DNA from: Hyphomonadaceae bacterium UBA2389
GTDB lineage: Bacteria; Pseudomonadota; Alphaproteobacteria; Caulobacterales; Aquidulcibacteraceae
Direction of reading: 5' to 3'
Assembly (NCBI GenBank): GCA_002343395.1
Contig: DDSN01000106.1
Span: forward strand, 417 to 5,482
DNA: 5,066 nucleotides
A program made the translations under genes and the position numbers. Below the pieces are notes generated by a model that saw only the letters and a program-made list of their open reading frames with translations, had not been told where the DNA came from and did no database searches. Positions 1 through 5,066 of this stretch are shown here, in pieces; positions within the stretch are counted from its first letter, which is position 1, and each line of letters opens with the position of its first letter.

Positions 1-801
1 ACCCATGACGACCTCGCCGACCGCAAACGCTACCTGAACGCGCGGTCGACGCTGACGACGCTGCTCGGACTCGGCGTCGTGCCGATCATCAACGAAAACG
101 ACACGGTCGCGACCGACGAGATCCGCTACGGCGACAATGATCGCCTCGCCGCGCGCGTCGCGCAAATGATCTCGGCGGACGCGCTGGTGCTTCTCTCCGA
201 CATCGACGGCTTGTACGAGCGCGATCCGCGCGCCGATCCCGCGGCGGCGTTCGTGCCTGAAGTCCGCGCGATCGATGCGCGCATCGAGGCGATGGCCGGC
301 GGCGTGAACGAAGACGCCGGCGTCGGCTCAGGCGGAATGCGCACCAAGATCGAGGCGGCGAAGATCGCAACGCGCGCGGGCTGCGCGGTCGCGATCACCA
401 AGGGCGCCGAGCCCCATCCGCTGGCGCGTTTGCACGACGGCGCGCGCGCGACATGGTTTCTCGCCAGCGCCACGCCCGCGGCCGCGTACAAGGCGTGGAT
501 CGCGGGCAGCCTCGCGCCGCAGGGCGCGCTGGTCGTGGACGACGGCGCCGTGGCCGCGCTGCGCGCCGGCAAAAGCTTGCTGCCGGCGGGCGTCATCGGC
601 GTGCGCGGCGCGTTCGAAAAAGGCGACGCCGTGCGGATTTTGGATGCGAGCGGCGGCGAACTCGCGCGCGGGCTCGCGCGCTACGACGCGGGCGACGCGG
701 CGCGGATCAAAGGCTTGAAGAGCGCCGAGATTGAAGCGGTGCTGGGCTATTCAACCGGCCCCGCGCTGGTGCATGCGGATGACATCGTGGTGTCGCGATG
801 A
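1..801 (+). CDS. proB: Glutamate 5-kinase ProB, 5' end missing
   Basis: ProB phosphorylates L-glutamate with ATP to gamma-glutamyl phosphate, the first and normally proline-inhibited step of proline synthesis in the cytoplasm. The open frame enters at base 1, so the gene starts upstream. 266 residues are visible; aligning NEND (visible residues 31-34) and GDND (44-47) to E. coli numbering from memory (D137, N149, D150) puts about 103 residues outside the window, giving a normal full length near 370. Visible are the end of the amino-acid-kinase fold, the NEND and GDND glutamate-binding motifs, the LLSDIDGLY nucleotide-site segment and the GGMRTK loop (Lys codon 346-348, matching the family's conserved lysine). 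A C-terminal PUA domain runs from about base 530 and includes GKSLLPAGV and a VLGY segment before the end. The internal GTG at 79 is not the start, since conserved ProB sequence lies upstream of it. The stop overlaps the proA start. In related genomes obg often lies just upstream, but that is outside this window. Confidence 0.97.
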   Translation, partial: THDDLADRKRYLNARSTLTTLLGLGVVPIINENDTVATDEIRYGDNDRLAARVAQMISADALVLLSDIDGLYERDPRADPAAAFVPEVRAIDARIEAMAGGVNEDAGVGSGGMRTKIEAAKIATRAGCAVAITKGAEPHPLARLHDGARATWFLASATPAAAYKAWIAGSLAPQGALVVDDGAVAALRAGKSLLPAGVIGVRGAFEKGDAVRILDASGGELARGLARYDAGDAARIKGLKSAEIEAVLGYSTGPALVHADDIVVSR

Positions 802-2054
802 GTCTTGAGAAGGATATGAACGCCCTCGGCCAGCGCGCGCGCGCGGCGGCGAAGCATGTGCGCGAGGCCAGCGCCGACGCGCGCACGGCGGCGCTGCACG
901 ACATGGCGCGACGGCTGCGCGAGGCGGCGCCGGCCATTCTCGCGGCCAATGCCGACGACGTCGCGCGCGCCCGCGCGGGCGGACAGACGGAGGCCTTCAT
1001 CGATCGCCTCGCGCTCGACGCGAGCCGGCTTGAGACCGTCGCGCGGGGCGTCGAGATCATCGCCGCTCAGCCCGACCCGGTCGGCGCGACAACGGCCGAA
1101 TGGACCAGGCCGAACGGCTTGAAGATCGCGCGCCTGCGCACGCCGATCGGCGTGATCGGCATGATTTTCGAAAGCCGGCCCAACGTCGCGGCGGACGCCA
1201 GCGCGCTGAGCTTGCGCGCCGGCAATGCGATCATCCTGCGCGGCGGCGCCGATAGCGCGAAAACCGTCGCCGCCATCGGCGAAGCGCTACGGGCGGCGCT
1301 GGACGAAGCCGGACTTCCGCCAGACGCCGTCCAAATCGTGCCGACAAGCGATCGCGCGGCGGTGGGGTTGATGCTCTCCGGCCTTGGCGGCGCGATTGAC
1401 GTCATCATCCCGCGCGGCGGCAAAAGCCTGGTCGCGCGCGTGCAAGAAGAGGCGCGCGTGCCGGTGTTCGCGCACCTCGAAGGCGTATGCCACACTTATG
1501 TCCATGCGAGCGCCGATGCGCGCAAGGCCATCGACATAACCGTAAACGCCAAGATGCGCCGGGTTTCCGTGTGCGGCGCGACCGAGACCTTGCTGATCGA
1601 CCGCGCCATCGCCCCCGCGTTGTTGCCGCGGATCGCCGCGGCGCTCTCCGAAAAAGGATGCGAACTGCGCGGCGACGACGAAGCGCGCGCGCTTGCGCCG
1701 ATGAACGCCGCCAGCGAAGAAGACTGGCGCACGGAATATCTCGCGCCGATCCTCTCCGTTCGCGTCGTCGCCGGGATCGACGGCGCCATTCAACACATCG
1801 CGACCTACGGCTCGCAACACACCGAGAGCATCGTCGCGGAGGATCAGGAGGCCGCCGAGAAATTTCTGCGCGAGGTGGATTCCGCGATCGTGCTGCACAA
1901 CGCCTCGACGCAGTTCGCCGACGGCGGCGAGTTCGGATTTGGCGGCGAAATCGGCATCGCCACCGGGCGCCTGCACGCGCGCGGCCCCGTGGGCGCCGAG
2001 CAGCTGACGACGTTCAAGTATGTCGTGCGCGGCGCCGGACAGACGCGACCATGA
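798..2054 (+). CDS. proA: Gamma-glutamyl phosphate reductase ProA
   Basis: ProA reduces gamma-glutamyl phosphate with NADPH to glutamate-5-semialdehyde, which cyclises to pyrroline-5-carboxylate: step two of proline synthesis. The protein has 418 residues, matching the usual length near 417, and belongs to the aldehyde dehydrogenase superfamily. In order it shows an Ala/Arg-rich N-terminal helix region, the cofactor-domain segment around TPIGVIGMIFESRPNVAADA, IIPRGGKSL, and the catalytic-cysteine region VNAKMRRVSVCGATETLL with Cys259 (codon 1572-1574). Near the end are YGSQHTESIVAED and the family signature EFGFGGEIGIATGRLHARGP, followed by LTTFKY. The ATG at 798 overlaps the proB TGA (ATGA). 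There is no strong Shine-Dalgarno upstream, which fits reinitiation by ribosomes finishing proB; coupled synthesis also suits enzymes that pass on a labile acyl-phosphate. No key residue appears to be missing. Confidence 0.98.
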   Translation: MSLEKDMNALGQRARAAAKHVREASADARTAALHDMARRLREAAPAILAANADDVARARAGGQTEAFIDRLALDASRLETVARGVEIIAAQPDPVGATTAEWTRPNGLKIARLRTPIGVIGMIFESRPNVAADASALSLRAGNAIILRGGADSAKTVAAIGEALRAALDEAGLPPDAVQIVPTSDRAAVGLMLSGLGGAIDVIIPRGGKSLVARVQEEARVPVFAHLEGVCHTYVHASADARKAIDITVNAKMRRVSVCGATETLLIDRAIAPALLPRIAAALSEKGCELRGDDEARALAPMNAASEEDWRTEYLAPILSVRVVAGIDGAIQHIATYGSQHTESIVAEDQEAAEKFLREVDSAIVLHNASTQFADGGEFGFGGEIGIATGRLHARGPVGAEQLTTFKYVVRGAGQTRP

Positions 2055-2599
2055 GGCGCGGCTTGCCCCTCGCGTTCCCCGGCATGCGCGTTGGTTTGTT
2101 CGGGGGTTCGTTCGATCCTGCGCACGAAGGTCATGCGCATGTGGCGGAGACCGCGCTGAAGCGACTGGCGCTCGACCGCGTGTGGTGGCTGGTCTCCCCG
2201 CAAAACCCGCTGAAGCCGAAATCCGGCCCCTTCGATGCGCGCTTCGCCTCCGCACAGGCGGTCGCGCACGGTTCGAAAATGGTGGTGACGGATTTCGAGA
2301 AGCGCTTCGGCTGCGCCTTTACCTACCAAACGCTGCGCAAATTGCGGCGGCTTTATCGCGGCGTGGAGTTCGTGCTGGTAATGGGCGCGGATAACCTTCG
2401 ACATTTTCACAAATGGCGGAACTGGCGCGAGGTCGCGCGTGGAGTTCCCGTCATTGTGGTTTCCCGGCCCGGCGCGGGTCCCGACGCGCGATTTCGTGCG
2501 CCCAAGGGGTGGGTTTTCCTCAATGCGCGCCACCACCCTCAGTCCTCGACGGCGCTGCGGCCACAACGCCGGACTGTGGCGGGGCGGAAGCGGAGATGA
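2051..2599 (+). CDS. nadD: Nicotinate-nucleotide adenylyltransferase NadD
   Basis: NadD joins nicotinate mononucleotide and ATP into deamido-NAD, the penultimate step of NAD synthesis. The protein has 182 residues, slightly short but within the family range. The nucleotidyltransferase motif GLFGGSFDPAHEGH occupies residues 15-28, giving the phosphate-binding loop and HxGH-type signature. VWWLVSPQNPLK follows, then MGADN at 111-115 with HFHKW after it, and SSTALR at 165-170, the ISSTxxR-type ATP-contact motif. The ATG at 2051 overlaps the proA stop (ATGA). A second in-frame ATG at 2084 begins MRVGLFGG, but the longer N-terminus with LPLAFPG resembles alphaproteobacterial NadD as I remember it, so I keep 2051. 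After the last motif only a basic 12-residue tail (PQRRTVAGRKRR) remains. The stop TGA is followed directly by an in-frame TAA (2600-2602) and a further TGA at 2615. Confidence 0.96.
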   Translation: MRRGLPLAFPGMRVGLFGGSFDPAHEGHAHVAETALKRLALDRVWWLVSPQNPLKPKSGPFDARFASAQAVAHGSKMVVTDFEKRFGCAFTYQTLRKLRRLYRGVEFVLVMGADNLRHFHKWRNWREVARGVPVIVVSRPGAGPDARFRAPKGWVFLNARHHPQSSTALRPQRRTVAGRKRR

Positions 2600-2622
2600 T
2601 AAGCTTCCTTGGCTTGAGGCAA

Positions 2623-2630
2623 AAGAAGGA
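2623..2630 (+). promoter_or_regulatory. Candidate Shine-Dalgarno for rsfS
   Basis: AAGAAGGA is the only good anti-SD match in the gap between nadD and rsfS. It lies 20 bases before the ATG at 2651, longer than normal spacing, but 8 bases before an in-frame CTG at 2639. Either the ATG is used with poor spacing, or initiation is at the CTG, adding four residues (start, Ser, Pro, Asp). The sequence alone does not decide. Confidence 0.4.
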
Positions 2631-2650
2631 CCAAAGACCTGTCGCCAGAC

Positions 2651-3070
2651 ATGAAACGCGCGCCGGCCGCTCCTGAAGCCGGACGCCCCGCCCGCGGCGC
2701 TGACCGGCCCTCGCCGGGCATCGATCTTCAAACCGTGACCAACGCCGTTCTGTCCTCCCTTGAAGACGACAAAGCCGAGGAAATTCTCGCGATCGACATC
2801 CGCGGAAGATCGTCCTTCGCCGATATGCTTGTGGTGGCGTCGGGCCGCTCCGCGCGCCATGTCGGCGCGCTCGCCGATCACGTCATGCGCAAGTTGAAGG
2901 ACATCGGCGTGCATGACGTGCGCATCGAGGGACTGCCGCAGGCGGACTGGGTTTTGGTCGACGCCGGCGATGTGGTCGTTCACCTGTTCAGGCCCGAAGT
3001 GCGCGCCTTCTACAACATCGAGAAAATCTGGGCCCCTGGCGCTGCACACACCTCGCCGCTCGCGAGCTGA
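2651..3070 (+). CDS. rsfS: Ribosomal silencing factor RsfS
   Basis: RsfS (RsfA/YbeB/Iojap family) binds ribosomal protein uL14 on the 50S subunit and blocks joining with 30S, lowering translation under nutrient limitation. The protein has 139 residues against about 105 in E. coli. The excess is mostly an N-terminal Pro/Ala/Arg-rich stretch (residues 1-24), probably disordered, plus a short tail. The conserved domain covers roughly residues 25-130: ILAIDIRGRSSFADMLVVASG, then SARHVGALADHVM, then the core ADWVLVDAGDVVVHLF and the family ending YNIEKIW. ATG 2651 is the first ATG after the stop at 2615-2617; the start is moderately uncertain because the best Shine-Dalgarno is far upstream and better spaced for CTG 2639. 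The nadD-rsfS-rlmH order is a recurrent bacterial arrangement, which supports all three calls. Confidence 0.95.
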   Translation: MKRAPAAPEAGRPARGADRPSPGIDLQTVTNAVLSSLEDDKAEEILAIDIRGRSSFADMLVVASGRSARHVGALADHVMRKLKDIGVHDVRIEGLPQADWVLVDAGDVVVHLFRPEVRAFYNIEKIWAPGAAHTSPLAS

Positions 3071-3073
3071 CGT

Positions 3074-3544
3074 TTGCGGATACAGATCGCAGCGGTCGGC
3101 AGGCTTCGTGACGGGCCGGAGGCTACGCTCTCGACCGACTACGTCGCGCGAGCCGCCGCCCTTGGACGCCAAATTGGCGTCAAGGCCGTCGAGATCGTGG
3201 AAGTTGAGGGAAAGCCTCCAGGCGATCCGCGCGCGGAGGCCAGCGCGCTTTATCGCGCCACGCCGGATGAGGCGCGCAAAATCCTGCTCGATGAGCGCGG
3301 CGCGGAATGGACCTCGCGCCAACTCGCCGAAAAGCTGGCGCGCTGGCGGGACGACGGACTTTCCTGCGTCACGTTTTGGATTGGCGGCGCCGACGGCGTT
3401 TCACAAAGCGTTAGGGATAACGCCGACGAAAAGCTCGCTTTTGGCCGTCAAACTTGGCCGCACAGGCTGGTTCGGGTCATGATTTCCGAGCAAATTTACC
3501 GAGCTCTGACGATCTTGTGCTCTACTCCCTATCACCGGGACTGA
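3074..3544 (+). CDS. rlmH: 23S rRNA (pseudouridine1915-N3)-methyltransferase RlmH
   Basis: RlmH is a SPOUT-class methyltransferase that uses S-adenosylmethionine to methylate N3 of pseudouridine 1915 in helix 69 of 23S rRNA, acting on assembled 70S ribosomes. It has 156 residues, essentially the E. coli length (155). The N-terminus MRIQIAAVGRL is typical. ILLDERG precedes the trefoil-knot SAM loop FWIGGADG (GGADG at 104-108), then LVRVMISEQIYRA and the diagnostic C-terminus PYHRD (153-156), whose His-Arg pair matches the functionally important His-Arg of the E. coli enzyme. The start is TTG: the rsfS stop (3068-3070) lies in the same frame only one codon upstream, so no earlier start exists, and a later one would remove the conserved first strand. 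No clear Shine-Dalgarno is seen, so translation probably relies on ribosomes terminating on rsfS three bases earlier. Confidence 0.97.
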   Translation: MRIQIAAVGRLRDGPEATLSTDYVARAAALGRQIGVKAVEIVEVEGKPPGDPRAEASALYRATPDEARKILLDERGAEWTSRQLAEKLARWRDDGLSCVTFWIGGADGVSQSVRDNADEKLAFGRQTWPHRLVRVMISEQIYRALTILCSTPYHRD

Positions 3545-3572
3545 AGATTCCGGACTTTGGTTGGTGGGTGAA

Positions 3573-4721
3573 ATGGCACGAGGCGCATGGCGCGCCCGCG
3601 CTCTTGTCGCGTCCGCGGCGAGCGCGTTCGCACTCATTGTCAGCGTTGCGGATGCGGGCGCCCAAACGCGCACCGCATCGCAGGTCGAACGCGACCGGCG
3701 CGCCGAGAGCGCGCGCGCGGAGCGTTTGCGCGCGCAAGCGAGCGCCGCCCGCCGGGAAGTCCAGGCGCTCGATGCGCGGTTGGTTGAAGCCGGCCGGCGC
3801 CGCGCCGAAGCGGAAGCCGCGGCAGCGGCGGCCGAGCAACGCCTCGCCGAACTCCACCTCCAAATCGATCGCGAGAACGTCCGCCGCGCCAATGCCCGAC
3901 GCTCCTTCGAATCGGCGCTGATCGCCGCCGCCTTCGCCGAGCGCCGCGTTGAGCCGCGCGTCGTTCGCGTGGGCTTGTTCGCGCGCGCGGCGGCGCCTGG
4001 GTTCGCGCGGGACGAGCGCGCCGCGCGCCAAAGCGTCGCCAACGCGGAAGCCCTGCAGGCGCAGGTGCAAGCCGAGCAAAATCTTCTGGCCGAGGCGCAG
4101 ACCGCAATCGACGCCGAGCGCACGGAGTTGGCGGCGCTTTCCGCCCGCCGCCGCGCCGCTCAGGCCCAATTTGCACAAGACGCCGCCGCCGCCGAGCGCC
4201 GCGCGCGCACCCTCGCCCAGGAAGCGCGCAACTTGCGCGAACTCGCCCAGCGGGCCGCGGCCAGCAGCCGACGCCGAAGCGCGCCGGCGCCTGCGGGGCC
4301 GTCGGTGGTCCCGGCGGCATGGCGCGCGCCGGCCGAGGGCGACGTCGCGCGAGGGTTCGGTGTCGCGGCCAACGGGGCGCCCGTCAGCCAGGGGGTTAGC
4401 TTGCGGACGCGCCCGGGTGCTCAGGTTGTAGCGCCAGCGAACGCCGAAGTGACCTATGCCGGACCTTTCCGCAGCTACGGCAACGTCTTGATCCTCAGCA
4501 TGGACGGGGGTTACGCTCTCGTCCTGACTGGGCTGAACACGATCGGCGTCCGCGTCGGGGAAACGGTGCGGGCGGGCCAGCCGGTTGGAGAGATGCCGCT
4601 TTCCGACACGACGGCGCCGGAATTATATGTTGAAGTGCGCCGAGAAGGCGAACCTGTGAACCCCGAAGCCTGGCTTCGGACGCGAAACGGAACCGCGGCA
4701 CGCGCCGTCAGGGCCGGGTAA
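3573..4721 (+). CDS. EnvC-family murein hydrolase activator (coiled coil plus degenerate LytM)
   Basis: This is probably a periplasmic activator of peptidoglycan amidases during cell separation, like EnvC of E. coli and the LdpF-type protein of Caulobacter. From ATG 3573 it has 382 residues. Residues 1-30 form a signal peptide: a basic start with Arg at 3, 7 and 9, a hydrophobic core to about residue 26, and likely cleavage after AGA at 28-30. Residues about 37-229 are an Ala/Arg/Glu/Gln-rich coiled coil, broken near the middle by a less helical stretch (VGLFARAAAPGF). A Ser/Arg/Pro linker follows (about 231-249), then a LytM/M23-like domain (about 250-368) ending with the EnvC-like pattern ELYVEVRREGEPVNPEAWL. 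The LytM domain has no histidine, so the HxxxD and HxH zinc ligands of active M23 peptidases are absent; it should be a regulator, not an enzyme. In-frame TTG 3561 and GTG 3564 are alternative starts, but ATG gives the cleaner signal peptide. The gene precedes ctpA, a common alphaproteobacterial pairing. Confidence 0.9.
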   Translation: MARGAWRARALVASAASAFALIVSVADAGAQTRTASQVERDRRAESARAERLRAQASAARREVQALDARLVEAGRRRAEAEAAAAAAEQRLAELHLQIDRENVRRANARRSFESALIAAAFAERRVEPRVVRVGLFARAAAPGFARDERAARQSVANAEALQAQVQAEQNLLAEAQTAIDAERTELAALSARRRAAQAQFAQDAAAAERRARTLAQEARNLRELAQRAAASSRRRSAPAPAGPSVVPAAWRAPAEGDVARGFGVAANGAPVSQGVSLRTRPGAQVVAPANAEVTYAGPFRSYGNVLILSMDGGYALVLTGLNTIGVRVGETVRAGQPVGEMPLSDTTAPELYVEVRREGEPVNPEAWLRTRNGTAARAVRAG

Positions 4722-4743
4722 CCGGCCTTAAGGCTTGAGAGCG

Positions 4744-4760
4744 GGCGCCAAGCGCCTTGG
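4744..4760 (+). other. Two overlapping alternative hairpins before ctpA
   Basis: Within the 48-base gap between the EnvC-like gene and ctpA, GGCGC/GCGCC (4744-4748 and 4752-4756, loop CAA) and CCAAG/CTTGG (4748-4752 and 4756-4760, loop CGC) are both perfect 5-bp inverted repeats that share bases, so only one can form at a time. The second covers the first two G of the ctpA Shine-Dalgarno. A 10-bp palindrome, GCCTTAAGGC, sits at 4725-4734. There is no T-run, so none of these is an intrinsic terminator. The stems are short and may be chance in GC-rich DNA. Confidence 0.3.
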
Positions 4761-4763
4761 GAG
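4759..4763 (+). promoter_or_regulatory. Shine-Dalgarno of ctpA
   Basis: GGGAG lies 6 bases before ATG 4770. It is the best-spaced ribosome binding site in the window and supports the ctpA start and independent initiation of ctpA, unlike the overlapped upstream genes. Confidence 0.6.
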
Positions 4764-4769
4764 CGAACG

Positions 4770-5066
4770 ATGCGCATTACGTGGATTGCAGCGCCATTAG
4801 CGGGGATCGCGGCCTTGGTCGGCGCGCTCGCTTGGTCAGCGCCCGAACAGGGCTCGCGCGGCGATGTCTACCGGCAGCTTGATCTGTTCGCCGACGTGCT
4901 GACGCTGGTCGAGCGCGACTACGTCACCGAGATCGACAACCGGCAAGCGATGGAAGCCGCCATTCAAGGGATGCTGTCCTCGCTGGACCCGCACTCTTCG
5001 TACATGAACGGCGAAGAATATCGCGACATGCAGGTAACGACGCGCGGCGAGTACGGCGGGCTCGGC
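4770..5066 (+). CDS. ctpA: S41-family C-terminal processing protease CtpA, 3' end missing
   Basis: Carboxyl-terminal processing proteases are periplasmic serine proteases with a Ser/Lys dyad and a PDZ domain that recognises substrate C-termini. In proteobacteria several cut envelope and peptidoglycan-enzyme substrates. Only the first 99 residues are present and the frame is open at the window edge. Residues 1 to about 22 (MRITWIAAPLAGIAALVGAL) form a signal peptide or N-terminal membrane anchor. The family N-terminal region follows: YRQLDLFADVLTLVERDYV, then AIQGMLSSLDPHSSYM at about 72-87, and TTRGEYGGLG at the edge, where the PDZ domain normally begins. The catalytic Ser and Lys lie beyond the window, so activity cannot be judged. 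Placement after an EnvC-like gene fits a role in envelope or division proteolysis, by inference. Confidence 0.94.
   Translation, partial: MRITWIAAPLAGIAALVGALAWSAPEQGSRGDVYRQLDLFADVLTLVERDYVTEIDNRQAMEAAIQGMLSSLDPHSSYMNGEEYRDMQVTTRGEYGGLG

Noticed and set aside
820..860. CG-alternating tracts (also around 440-460 and 3705-3740)
   Set aside because: They are in-frame codons for Ala and Arg in a GC-rich genome and form no ordered repeat array.
1287..2255. 322-codon open frame on the - strand within proA/nadD
   Set aside because: It is antisense to proA with low-complexity Arg/Ala/Gly-rich translation and no family motif; a coding shadow.
2600..2650. Possible terminator between nadD and rsfS
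   Set aside because: Only weak, imperfect pairings (CCTT with AAGG) and no T-run; the genes are most likely co-transcribed.
2413..2676. Possible frameshift extending NadD past its SSTALR motif into the next frame
   Set aside because: The alternative tail is not recognisably NadD-like, all catalytic motifs precede it, and the annotated protein already has a plausible family length.
1844..3322. 492-codon open frame on the - strand across proA, nadD, rsfS and rlmH
   Set aside because: It lies antisense to four confidently identified genes, shows no recognisable domain, and long antisense frames are expected in GC-rich coding DNA.
3401..4320. Several long - strand frames opposite the EnvC-like gene
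   Set aside because: The translations are Ala/Arg-rich mirrors of the coiled-coil codons; the + strand frame has a signal peptide, coiled coil and LytM domain and explains the region.

Overview
This window looks like core chromosome of a GC-rich alphaproteobacterium. The proteins and gene order most resemble the Caulobacterales/Hyphomonadaceae side of the class; that placement is inferred from memory of family sequences and synteny, not from a search. All seven genes lie on the + strand, tightly packed, and almost every base is coding. I see no mobile element, CRISPR array, tRNA, rRNA or sign of horizontal transfer, and no undescribed system.

Layout: the 3' part of proB (glutamate 5-kinase, 1-801) overlaps proA (gamma-glutamyl phosphate reductase, 798-2054), which overlaps nadD (nicotinate-nucleotide adenylyltransferase, 2051-2599). 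Both overlaps are 4-base ATGA junctions, so translation is probably coupled. After 51 bases comes rsfS (ribosomal silencing factor, 2651-3070). Three bases later rlmH (23S rRNA pseudouridine-1915 methyltransferase, 3074-3544) starts on TTG. After 28 bases comes an EnvC-family secreted coiled-coil/degenerate LytM protein (3573-4721). After 48 bases comes the start of a CtpA-type S41 protease (4770 to the window end).

Functionally there are three blocks. ProB and ProA are consecutive steps of proline synthesis from glutamate, through gamma-glutamyl phosphate to glutamate semialdehyde. NadD, RsfS and RlmH form a widely conserved housekeeping cluster for NAD synthesis and 50S-subunit control and modification. 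The EnvC-like protein and CtpA belong to the envelope: activation of peptidoglycan amidases at division, and periplasmic proteolysis. The short gaps and uniform strand are consistent with one long transcription unit or a few overlapping ones; no convincing promoter or intrinsic terminator is visible. The points that merit a look are small: start-codon choices, a LytM domain with no histidines, a GANTC site before the EnvC-like gene, and two mutually exclusive hairpins before ctpA.
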